From assembly GCA_964640515.1 (NCBI GenBank), contig CAZXFG010000034.1, positions 1 to 8,973 on the forward strand: a stretch of 8,973 nucleotides of DNA, given 5' to 3'. The number at the start of each line of letters is the position of its first letter. The first letter of the stretch is position 1. Under the pieces are notes generated by a model. The model searched no databases and was not told the origin of the DNA. It was given only the letters and a program-made list of their open reading frames with translations. Positions 1-5,665 of this stretch are shown one piece after another. The translations under genes and the position numbers were made by a program. Source of the DNA: CAZXFG01 sp964640515 (GTDB lineage: Bacteria; Patescibacteriota; Patescibacteriia; Magasanikbacterales; GWA2-37-8).

Positions 1-56
1 AGAGAGATTTTTCAGGCACGAGCCTTGGCCAATGCCCTCTGTAAAATCTGAAAGTG

Positions 57-65
57 ATTATATCA
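57..65 (-). promoter_or_regulatory. candidate extended -10 promoter reading out of the left edge
   Basis: Read on the minus strand, this is TGATATAAT, a perfect extended -10 (TGnTATAAT). Transcription would start near position 50 and run leftward out of the window. No convincing -35 lies 17 bases upstream, which is tolerable for an extended -10. It lies just beyond the hairpin at 86-132, so it would begin a new unit after the small GC-rich gene. The gene it would serve is outside the window. Confidence 0.4.
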
Positions 66-85
66 AAAGTTGTTATAAACGAACA

Positions 86-132
86 GGACCCTCGCAAGCT
101 GCACACCGAAGCGTGCAAACTTGCGAGGGTCC
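86..132 (-). repeat. strong inverted repeat (hairpin) downstream of the GC-rich gene
   Basis: Perfect 13-bp arms GGACCCTCGCAAG (86-98) and CTTGCGAGGGTCC (120-132). A further 5-bp inner stem, TGCAC (100-104) with GTGCA (113-117), leaves an 8-base loop. It lies about 70 bases past the stop of the gene ending at 204, so it could end that transcript. However, neither side carries a proper T-run, so a standard intrinsic terminator is not supported. A structured 3' RNA end or a repeat element is equally possible. Confidence 0.6.
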
Positions 133-195
133 AAGGAACCAAGAGCCGGAAACACGAACCCGAAGGTCCAAGTATCCGAGCGCCCAAGATTCCTG

Positions 196-214
196 CCGCC
201 CGCTTAGCGGGCGG
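196..214 (-). repeat. GC-rich hairpin with the stop codon in its loop
   Basis: Arms CCGCCCGC (196-203) and GCGGGCGG (207-214) are perfectly complementary around a 3-base loop. On the minus strand the loop is exactly TAA, the stop codon of the gene at 204-674. The 5' arm is therefore made of its last codons and the 3' arm lies in the untranslated region. There is no following T-run. It may stabilise the 3' end of the message or affect termination. The structure is seen directly; any function is inferred. Confidence 0.6.
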
Positions 215-674
215 ACTTGCGACGGAGCACCCGGTGGACGTCAATCCACTCGCGGCCGAGCCAGCTCCAGTCCTCGACCCAGCGGCCGCCGTCCCAGTAG
301 ACGTAGTAGACGCGCTCGGGGTAGGCGGGGTGCCGGTCGTCCGTGAAGACGAAGACCACCTTGCCGCGGAGCGCGATGGGAATCTCGTCCTGGTGGGCGA
401 GGACGTGCTCGCGGTCCTCCTTGCCGAGGTGGGCCTGCATCTCCTTGGCGCGCTCGACCATGTTCTGACCGACCACCGACTTCTCGTCGCCCCGGAGGAA
501 CGACAGGATGTCGTAGGTGACACCGCCGAGGGTCATCGTGGTGGGGAGGATGGACTTGATGAGCGTCGCCGCGAACTCCCGAACTGCTGCGGTGTTGTCC
601 GAATTGATGAGGGCGGCGAAAAGCTCATCGCCGATCTCACGCTGCAAGTGTGCTGCCGAATGAAGGGTATCCAT
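204..674 (-). CDS. GC-rich orphan protein of unknown function, 156 aa
   Basis: I do not recognise a named domain. The protein is soluble, with no signal peptide or membrane segment. The N-terminal two thirds (about 5-95) look helical and charged. The last third (about 98-156) looks beta-rich and aromatic, with IALRGKVVFVFTD (100-112), YYVYWDGGRWVEDW (123-136) and a basic RRK tail. From memory, Parcubacteria genomes carry families with this REIGDELFA, GDEKSVVGQNMVERA and ALRGKVVFVFTD pattern annotated as hypothetical; I cannot check this here. The start is well supported: AGGAG lies seven bases before ATG. Codons are strikingly G/C-rich compared with the AT-leaning genes to the right, suggesting a different history or strong expression. 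The gene stands alone, with a candidate promoter at 818-823, a long leader and a hairpin over its stop codon. Confidence 0.75.
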   Translation of the reverse strand: MDTLHSAAHLQREIGDELFAALINSDNTAAVREFAATLIKSILPTTMTLGGVTYDILSFLRGDEKSVVGQNMVERAKEMQAHLGKEDREHVLAHQDEIPIALRGKVVFVFTDDRHPAYPERVYYVYWDGGRWVEDWSWLGREWIDVHRVLRRKSAR

Positions 675-748
675 AACCCATCTCCTTTGCCTCCTCCATC
701 AGGAGAAAGCCCACTCCTCGCCAACGCGGCAAAGAGAAAGTGCTGGTC

Positions 749-803
749 TTTCCAGCCTTCTTTCTAGCTTTTGTCTTATTTAAGCCAAAAAGAAAGCTGG
801 AAA
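749..803 (-). repeat. inverted repeat in the 5' leader of the orphan gene
   Basis: Arms TTTCCAGC (749-756) and GCTGGAAA (796-803) pair perfectly. After one mismatch the stem continues with TTCTTT (758-763) against AAAGAA. If the promoter at 818-823 is used, the hairpin forms within the first roughly 60 bases of the leader of the gene starting at 674. There is no T-run after it on either strand, so it is probably not a terminator. It could be a leader regulatory element or a repeat remnant. Confidence 0.45.
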
Positions 804-817
804 CATTGTTAAAGAAC

Positions 818-823
818 ATTATA
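818..823 (-). promoter_or_regulatory. candidate -10 box for the orphan gene
   Basis: The minus strand reads a perfect TATAAT here. The best -35-like hexamer is TTGACG (846-851, minus), but the spacer is 22 bases rather than the usual 16-18, so it is unlikely to be a true pair. A start near 811 would give a leader of about 135 bases to the ATG at 674. It is the only good -10 sequence I saw upstream of this gene. Confidence 0.35.
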
Positions 824-888
824 GAATAGCACAGATTGATGAGTTCGTCAAGATCAAAATGAGCTACGCTGTAGTCTAATCTAAATGC

Positions 889-930
889 ACCACCCTTATG
901 CTAAAATATGGCTTTATCCATAAAGGTGGT
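889..930. repeat. small inverted repeat
   Basis: ACCACCCTTA (889-898) and TAAAGGTGGT (921-930) pair at nine of ten positions, with a 22-base AT-rich loop. It lies in the long non-coding stretch between the orphan gene and the exporter operon. Function unknown; it could be a weak hairpin or an operator-like site. Confidence 0.35.
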
Positions 931-950
931 AGGTATGTCAAATTGTTTAA

Positions 951-1007
951 CTAAAATTAGCCAAAAAATATTTTAAAAATACCTTGCCAAATTTTGGCTA
1001 ATTTTAG
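951..1007. repeat. 16-bp perfect AT-rich inverted repeat
   Basis: CTAAAATTAGCCAAAA (951-966) and TTTTGGCTAATTTTAG (992-1007) are exact inverse copies separated by 25 bases. A perfect 16-bp match is unlikely by chance. It could form a long stem in RNA, could be the ends of a tiny non-autonomous element, or could bind a regulator. No flanking target-site duplication was recognised and no ORF lies between the arms. Confidence 0.55.
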
Positions 1008-1151
1008 GACAGTTATAAATACATCAACAATTTTGAGCTTGCTATTTATTGTAAATCAGGCAAACTATTAACACAAATAATAAAACTACACTGGCGGCGC
1101 GCCCCGGGTGCGGGGCATGACAAAATGCCCGTTGGTGAGAGAGTGGCGGCC

Positions 1152-1200
1152 CAGGCGGGCGGCATTCCCTTCCCCCAACCCCTTTCCTGCCGTCCGCCTG
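1152..1200. repeat. 13-bp GC-rich inverted repeat
   Basis: CAGGCGGGCGGCA (1152-1164) pairs with TGCCGTCCGCCTG (1188-1200) at all positions if G-U is allowed in the plus-strand RNA. The 23-base loop is almost all pyrimidine on the plus strand. It is the strongest fold of the GC-rich intergenic block. Confidence 0.55.
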
Positions 1201-1280
1201 TTGGTTCGCCGTTGTCCACCGTTTATCCCTCTGTCGTGTGGGTAAAGTGGGTTCGAACGTCGTCCAAAATTTTCGACAAA

Positions 1281-1313
1281 ACAAAAAATGGCCTAGAAAA
1301 GGTCATTTTTTGT
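1281..1313 (-). terminator. hairpin terminator at the end of the exporter operon
   Basis: ACAAAAAATGGCC (1281-1293) pairs with GGTCATTTTTTGT (1301-1313) except for one G/T position, around a 7-base loop. It begins 13 bases past the stop of the DUF5666-like gene. On the minus strand the 3' arm ends in a T-rich run (TTTTTTGTTTTGT), as in intrinsic terminators. The arms carry A and T tracts on both sides, so it may act in both directions. The odd base pair is G-U on the plus strand and C/A on the minus strand. Confidence 0.7.
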
Positions 1314-1326
1314 TTGTAAAACTTTT

Positions 1327-1779
1327 TTACTGTTTTGACGTTGGTACGGCCGGCGCTGGCGCCACTTCCGGTCTGATTTGTATGGTTTGAGCGACTACAC
1401 TGCCGTCCTGGTTGGCTTTCCCGCTCACCATGATTATTTTGCCTGCTCCCAAATCACTGGCCGCGCCAGATGTAAATTTGCTGATTTCCGTGCTAGAGGA
1501 AAAGAAAATAATTTTAGACCCGCCATCTCGTAATTTAACAGTAACACTCTGGTCATCTCCGCTTATTATCTCCCCGCTCACTATTCCGCCCCCTGTTATT
1601 CCGCCTGTTCTCCCGGTCATTTCGGCTCTTCCGTTCAGACCTTGTTGCATCCCCGCTGAAAAATTACGCAGTGTTTGCTGGCCTTTACCCTCGCTATATT
1701 TTACCCCGCCAAAAAATGCCCCTCCGCCAATAACTACTATCGTGGCCACTAAAATAATCATCCATATCTTTTGTCGCAT
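1327..1779 (-). CDS. membrane-anchored DUF5666-like protein, 150 aa
   Basis: A single hydrophobic segment near the N-terminus (about 6-25) follows MRQK, so the protein is probably anchored with its body outside the membrane. A glycine-rich linker (about 40-66) leads to a compact beta domain (about 66-136). That domain has the pattern VSGEIISGDDQSVTVKLRDG, a Ser/Thr-rich turn, then GKIIMVSGKANQDGSVVAQTIQIRP, typical of DUF5666-like OB-fold domains. The tail is Ala/Pro-rich. Function is unknown in the family. It is the last gene of the exporter operon, 36 bases after the permease, so a role linked to the exporter or the envelope is likely. No clear Shine-Dalgarno site precedes the ATG. The protein encoded at 5666-6433 ends in a similar-looking beta domain. 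Confidence 0.75.
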   Translation of the reverse strand: MRQKIWMIILVATIVVIGGGAFFGGVKYSEGKGQQTLRNFSAGMQQGLNGRAEMTGRTGGITGGGIVSGEIISGDDQSVTVKLRDGGSKIIFFSSSTEISKFTSGAASDLGAGKIIMVSGKANQDGSVVAQTIQIRPEVAPAPAVPTSKQ

Positions 1780-1815
1780 ACGAGTTATACATTAAATAAA
1801 TTAAATTTTTAATTA

Positions 1816-2424
1816 CTATTCAAATCGTAAAGCGTTGATTGGGTTCAATCTAGCCGCCCGCCGCGCCGGATAATATCCAAATACAATGCCGATTAAAGCT
1901 GAAACCCCAAAAGCCATAATTACTGATTCGGAAGTCACCGTAGTTTGTAAAATCCCAAAAACGGCAATCCCATACGATATCCCCCAGCCCAAAACCACTC
2001 CTATAAAACCACCGAAAAAAGTCAGGGCGATGGCTTCTATCAAAAATTGGATATTAATATCCGCGGCTTTAGCGCCAATAGCTTTGCGCAAACCAATCTC
2101 CTTGGTCCTTTCCGTGACATTGGTGAGCATCATATTCATAATACCGATGCCTCCCACGACCAGAGAAATTCCCGCAACCGAACCCAGCAAAATCGTAAAA
2201 ACGCCGGTAACACTGGAAGCGGTGGCGATAATATCCGCCTGATTCAAGGTGCTGAAATCCGCTTGCGCGGGGTCGGTAATATGATGACGAATTAATAACA
2301 GATCGGTAATTTGCTGTTGCGCGGCTACTGTGGCGGCGGCGCCTTCAGCGGCCACGCTGATTTGCGACACATATTCGTTCCCTGATAAAAATCTCTGCGC
2401 CGTGCTGACCGGAATATAAATCAT
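1816..2424 (-). CDS. MacB/FtsX-type ABC permease, C-terminal fragment (after frameshift)
   Basis: This is the second half of the permease. Residues 1-70 are the end of the extracytoplasmic MacB-type domain (IYIPVSTAQRFL matches the usual YIPLSTAQ region). Three membrane helices follow at about 74-99, 129-155 and 166-184. The FtsX-family signatures are clear: GGIGIMNMMLTNVTERTKEIGLRKAIGA (about 91-118, mostly conserved) and YPARRAARLNPINALRFE at the C-terminus. The reading frame is open upstream of the ATG, and the eleven residues before it (KGGTGFGSQDD) are also MacB-like, so the ATG is an internal methionine rather than a natural gene start. It overlaps the stop of the first half by four bases (ATGA), with AGGA four bases upstream, so coupled re-initiation is possible. 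The fragment lacks the first helix and most of the outer domain, so it is unlikely to work alone. Confidence 0.85.
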   Translation of the reverse strand: MIYIPVSTAQRFLSGNEYVSQISVAAEGAAATVAAQQQITDLLLIRHHITDPAQADFSTLNQADIIATASSVTGVFTILLGSVAGISLVVGGIGIMNMMLTNVTERTKEIGLRKAIGAKAADINIQFLIEAIALTFFGGFIGVVLGWGISYGIAVFGILQTTVTSESVIMAFGVSALIGIVFGYYPARRAARLNPINALRFE

Positions 2425-3038
2425 ATCATCCTGACTGCCAAATCCGGTTCCGCCCTTGCTTTAGTCATTCCTATTACCTTAAAATTCATTTTATTAATAC
2501 GGATGCTTTCTCCGACAGCATTAGCCCCTTCGCCAAAAAGATCATCACGCACAGTCGGCCCAATTACCGCCACCTTGGAGGCGGAAGCAACATTTTGATC
2601 GCTGATAAAATTACCGTCTTCCAGTTCTACATTACGCACTATTATATAAGCCGATACCGTGCCCACCACTTGGGTATTGGTATTAGTGCCTTTGGCCGTC
2701 ACCTGATAGCGTCCGGACACTTCCGGCGCCACTGCCTTCACAGAGGATACTTCGCCGCTAACAGCATCCGCGTCGTCCAATGTCAATGACTTAGCCGACC
2801 CGCGGCCGGCGCTCACCTGTACCCCCGGCCCTCTTTGAGCGCCCGGGGAAATCATAATCATATTAGATCCTATGGATTGGATACTGTCTTCAATGGAAGT
2901 CTGCGCCCCTTGGCCGATGGCTAACATGACTATCACTGAACTAATACCAATAATTATGCCTAGGACGGTTAGGCCGGAACGGGCTTTATTGGATGAAAGC
3001 GCTAAGTATGTTTCTTCTAAAATATCGGCCGTCTTCAT
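2421..3038 (-). CDS. MacB/FtsX-type ABC permease, N-terminal fragment (truncated by frameshift)
   Basis: This is the first half of the permease that partners the ATPase upstream. It begins with a short cytoplasmic segment containing LSSNKARSGLTVLGIIIGI, which is characteristic of MacB-type permeases. The first membrane helix is at about 21-42, followed by the extracytoplasmic domain with SIEDSIQSIGSNMIMISPG and later NFKVIGMTKA. The last residues (RAEPDLAVRMI) are out of frame: family members continue here with a K-G-G-x-G-F-G-S-Q-D-D stretch, which is found in the next frame. A full-length gene (3038 to 1816) would encode about 407 residues, the usual family size. The start overlaps the end of the ATPase gene by four bases (ATGA), showing translational coupling in the operon. 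Likely substrates (peptides, lipids or antimicrobials) cannot be told from sequence. Confidence 0.87.
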   Translation of the reverse strand: MKTADILEETYLALSSNKARSGLTVLGIIIGISSVIVMLAIGQGAQTSIEDSIQSIGSNMIMISPGAQRGPGVQVSAGRGSAKSLTLDDADAVSGEVSSVKAVAPEVSGRYQVTAKGTNTNTQVVGTVSAYIIVRNVELEDGNFISDQNVASASKVAVIGPTVRDDLFGEGANAVGESIRINKMNFKVIGMTKARAEPDLAVRMI

Positions 3039-3739
3039 ACATTATAAATTAATTTTTGATGATTCTTAGCGTCGCTCTGGACAAGACCGTCTTTAATAAA
3101 AATAATTCTTTTGGCGTGCGCGGCCACATCATGCTCGTGAGTAATTAACACAATAGTCTTGCCTTGCGTCTGATTGAGTTTTTGGAATGTGCCCAAAACA
3201 ACTTCTCCGGTTTTAGTGTCTAAATTCCCAGTCGGCTCGTCAGCTAGAATCAAGGTAGGATTATTCACCAAAGCCCGGGCAATGGCCACGCGCTGAATCT
3301 GACCGCCCGAAAGCTGATTTGATTTGTGGTTAAAATGCTCCTCGCCCAAACCAGCCGCCTGAAGGGCCGCCCTGGCCAATTCTTCTCGCTTTTCTTTTTC
3401 TATGTCCGCATAAACCAAAGGCAAAGTGGTATTGCGCAGAACGGTAGCGCGCGGCAACAAATTGAACGATTGGAAAACAAAACCTATTTTTTTCTTTCTT
3501 ATGTCCGCCAAATCATCATCTGATAAGGTGGAAACATCCTTTCCATCCAAAAAATAAGTGCCACTGGTGGGAGTATCTAAGGCCCCCAAAATATGCATCA
3601 GGGTAGATTTCCCTGACCCAGAAGGACCCATGATAGCCACAAACTCGCCGTCCTCGATGCTAAAACTAACCCCGTTCAACGCCTGAAGCTCGGCAATCCC
3701 GGTCCGATATGTTTTAACAATATTTTTAATCTCAATCAT
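3035..3739 (-). CDS. MacB/LolD-type ABC transporter ATPase, 234 aa
   Basis: A complete ATP-binding subunit of an exporter of the MacB/LolD/FtsE class. The motifs are intact: Walker A GPSGSGKST (38-46), Q-loop Gln 90 in FVFQSFNLLP, signature LSGGQ (143-147), Walker B LILADEPTG (163-171) with the catalytic Glu 168, D-loop NLD (172-174) and H-loop His 201. Its length of about 230 residues is normal for a stand-alone subunit. It would sit on the inner face of the membrane, dimerise on ATP, and drive the mechanotransmission-type permease encoded next. AGGA, overlapping the stop of the upstream fusion-protein gene, lies six bases before the ATG. The gap to that gene is 8 bases, and it overlaps the permease start by 4 bases, so the three genes form one operon. 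The exact substrate class is not determined. Confidence 0.95.
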   Translation of the reverse strand: MIEIKNIVKTYRTGIAELQALNGVSFSIEDGEFVAIMGPSGSGKSTLMHILGALDTPTSGTYFLDGKDVSTLSDDDLADIRKKKIGFVFQSFNLLPRATVLRNTTLPLVYADIEKEKREELARAALQAAGLGEEHFNHKSNQLSGGQIQRVAIARALVNNPTLILADEPTGNLDTKTGEVVLGTFQKLNQTQGKTIVLITHEHDVAAHAKRIIFIKDGLVQSDAKNHQKLIYNV

Positions 3740-3747
3740 AATAAATC

Positions 3748-5568
3748 CTAGCGCGTCATTATTGTTCTCCCGGCACCGCCGGTCGTGGTCCCACCCCTGC
3801 TAGCTCCCACGCTTTGCAACAAACTTGGAGCAGAGCTGGGTTGGCTGGATGTATTGCTGGCGATAGTTTTAATTATAATCAGATCACCCTCTTTCAATCC
3901 CGACATCGCTTCAGTATTGGTATCATCCGTCAAACCTAGTTCTATGATCTGACGCGCGGGCACAACCGCGGAAACTACGCCTTGGGATCCGGTGACCAAG
4001 GTGGCGCCGGGCAGTATTTCTATGTAATTCATGCCACCCTGCGACTTAATGGCGCCATTGGGAATTAACAAAACATCTTGTTTTATTTCCGTAATGATGG
4101 ATGCGCTTAAACTCATACCCGTCTTCACTCGGTCGTCTTGCGTGTCAAAAACAATTTTTACATTATAAGTTACTACTCCCTGGGTTACTGTCCCGATTAA
4201 ATCCAAGTCTGACACCTCTCCGGTAATATTTAACTCATCTATGGCGTCAAAAGTAATATTAGCTTTTTGTCCTACTTTAACTTTGGCTACATCTATCTCA
4301 TTCAAAGAAATTTCGGCCAATTTTTGTTTGGTAATAAGAGTAACCACAGCGCTTCCGGAAGAAATCGAATCCCCTTTTTTGACCGACACGCTCGCTATCA
4401 CCCCGTCAAAAGGAGCCCGGATTGAATAATCAGATAACTTACTTTGCGCGTCTCTTAAAGCATTTTGGCGCTGTTGCACGGATAATTCTTGGTTTCGTAA
4501 ATCTAGACTGTCCGGGCCACTTTTTAAATTAGCTAAAGATTGCGTTTTTTCAGCGATCGTCCGCTCCGAAGTAATAATAGTCTCTTTACTATTCTTAATG
4601 CTCTGGGTGATGTTTAAGAGACTAGACAGATGACTATTGGTTTTGCCGGTGTAAGAATTTAAACTGGACAAATGTGTGTTAGATAGGGCCGGTATAATAG
4701 CGCCAGCGGCCCTTTTTGTAAGTTCACCTTGATAAAATTGAATAAAATTATTAGTCGCTTTAACAGCTTCGGCTATTTTTTTAGTGGTCTCATAGGTTTG
4801 CTTTACCAAGTTTTCCACTACCTTATAATCGGAAAAACGACTAAGCGCTTTATAATCTGAAAAATTTTGATCATAAGCAACGCGAGCGGCCTGATAGGTG
4901 TTGAAAGCGTCATTTTTATATATATCTACGCTTGTATTATAGTTGCGCACGCTATTGGTATAATAAGTTCCATTATCTTGACTCCCAGAGTAATCATGTC
5001 CCAACAAAATATCATGCAAACCGGTAATCACCGAGGGCAAATCCAAAAAAGCATTGGCCACGGTATTGAAACCGTCATCATAGGACTTCCCCAAGTTGGC
5101 TTCAGCATTCTGTTTGGATTCTTGCGCCTGGAGCAAAGAATGCTCCGACTGCATTAAAGACAAAGCGTCAGCCGGCGCTTTCAGTTTCTCTAAAGACAAT
5201 TGAGCGGTTTCTAAGCTTATTTGAGCTTCCCGCACCGCCTGCAAAGCGTCACGGGCGTTTAATTGCGCGATAAGCTCGCTTGTTTTAACTTCCTGTCCAT
5301 TTTTCACCAACACATTCAAGACATCGCCGGACACTTTCGGTTTGATATCCACCTGGCTGGAAGCCGAAACCTGTCCGCTGCCGGAAACCGAAGAAATAAT
5401 AGCCCCATTTTCCACTGCGGCTAAAACATAACTCACCTGCGTTGATTCGCCGGTTAAAGCCTTAATGCCGAAATATCCAATCCCGCCCGCCACAATCAGT
5501 ATTAACGAAGCCCACACCTTGTATTTTCGAGCAAAACCAACCAAAAGACCGAAGATTTTTTTCACCAT
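3748..5568 (-). CDS. MacA/HlyD-like membrane fusion protein, 606 aa, expanded hairpin
   Basis: Periplasmic-adaptor-type subunit of the exporter. An N-terminal membrane anchor (about 17-38) is followed by the first half of a biotinyl-lipoyl-like domain (about 72-104, VSGDVLNVLVKNGQEV). A very long, mostly helical hairpin (about 105-378) comes next, then the second lipoyl half (about 381-412, IRAPFDGVIASVSVKKGD). The beta-barrel and membrane-proximal domains (about 415-580) end the folded part, and the tail is a Ser/Gly/Thr-rich low-complexity stretch. Known homologues such as YknX or MacA are near 370-390 residues, so about 200 extra residues lie in the hairpin, which also shows two related segments (about 127-160 and 346-379). 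The middle (about 190-280) is Tyr/Asn/Asp-rich. It heads the exporter operon, just after the terminator at 5621-5646. No clear Shine-Dalgarno site or promoter was found before its ATG. Confidence 0.9.
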   Translation of the reverse strand: MVKKIFGLLVGFARKYKVWASLILIVAGGIGYFGIKALTGESTQVSYVLAAVENGAIISSVSGSGQVSASSQVDIKPKVSGDVLNVLVKNGQEVKTSELIAQLNARDALQAVREAQISLETAQLSLEKLKAPADALSLMQSEHSLLQAQESKQNAEANLGKSYDDGFNTVANAFLDLPSVITGLHDILLGHDYSGSQDNGTYYTNSVRNYNTSVDIYKNDAFNTYQAARVAYDQNFSDYKALSRFSDYKVVENLVKQTYETTKKIAEAVKATNNFIQFYQGELTKRAAGAIIPALSNTHLSSLNSYTGKTNSHLSSLLNITQSIKNSKETIITSERTIAEKTQSLANLKSGPDSLDLRNQELSVQQRQNALRDAQSKLSDYSIRAPFDGVIASVSVKKGDSISSGSAVVTLITKQKLAEISLNEIDVAKVKVGQKANITFDAIDELNITGEVSDLDLIGTVTQGVVTYNVKIVFDTQDDRVKTGMSLSASIITEIKQDVLLIPNGAIKSQGGMNYIEILPGATLVTGSQGVVSAVVPARQIIELGLTDDTNTEAMSGLKEGDLIIIKTIASNTSSQPSSAPSLLQSVGASRGGTTTGGAGRTIMTR

Positions 5569-5620
5569 AGGATTTCAGTTAATTATCCAATAATACAACT
5601 TTCCCCGTCCTATTATTTCA

Positions 5621-5646
5621 AAAACAGACCACTAGCGGTCTGTTTT
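5621..5646 (-). terminator. hairpin terminator after the sigma-factor gene cluster
   Basis: AAAACAGACC (5621-5630) and GGTCTGTTTT (5637-5646) are perfect 10-bp inverse copies around a 6-base loop. On the minus strand the stem ends in five T residues, as in an intrinsic terminator. It lies about 20 bases past the stop at 5666 and about 50 bases before the fusion-protein start at 5568. It therefore separates the sigma-factor cluster from the exporter operon, although the symmetric A/T flanks would also allow function in the other direction. Confidence 0.75.
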
Positions 5647-5665
5647 CTCCAATTTATGGGCTTTT

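Larger units (their letters stand above)
1091..1316 (+). ncRNA. possible structured RNA or repeat remnant in a GC-rich intergenic block
   Basis: An abruptly GC-rich, non-coding block sits between AT-rich flanks. Three nested foldings are visible: GCCCC/GGGGC (1101-1105 with 1112-1116), an alternative GGGCAT/ATGCCC (1113-1118 with 1125-1130), and a 13-bp stem at 1152-1164 with 1188-1200 around a pyrimidine-rich loop. Outer GGCG and CGCC segments (near 1145 and 1207) could extend the last stem. The one non-Watson-Crick position in that stem is G with T on the plus strand, a G-U pair in a plus-strand RNA. The same holds for the terminator hairpin at 1281-1313, which would end such an RNA. I could not match RNase P RNA, tmRNA, SRP RNA or 6S RNA signatures. 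No good plus-strand promoter was found; TAATAA at 1078-1083 is the best weak -10. The left portion also resembles dispersed palindromes that read GTCATGCCCC on the minus strand. Low confidence. Confidence 0.25.

Noticed and set aside
54..767. Long plus-strand open frame of 237 codons over the orphan gene
   Set aside because: It lies opposite the minus-strand gene at 204-674, which has a strong ribosome binding site and a more protein-like sequence. GC-rich genes often leave long open frames on the other strand.
1235..1265. Resemblance of GTGGGTTCGAACGTCGTCC to a tRNA/tmRNA T-arm or to a 23S rRNA segment
   Set aside because: The flanking bases do not form the required stem, and no other part of a tRNA, tmRNA or 23S rRNA was found nearby.
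1042..1284. Open frames in the GC-rich intergenic block (minus 1042-1284 and plus 1125-1319)
   Set aside because: Their translations are Pro/Arg/Cys-rich with no recognisable domain, no ribosome binding site, and lie over strong inverted repeats, as expected of non-coding GC-rich DNA.
2440..2470. Programmed -1 frameshifting as the explanation for the split permease
   Set aside because: The sequence ACT AAA GCA AGG has no X-XXY-YYZ slippery heptamer at the break, and I saw no clear downstream stimulatory hairpin. A mutation or sequencing error is simpler.
5581..5620. Promoter for the exporter operon (TTGAAA and TATTAT on the minus strand)
   Set aside because: The spacer is about 20 bases and the -10 match is imperfect, so I did not list it, although a promoter is expected between the terminator and 5568.
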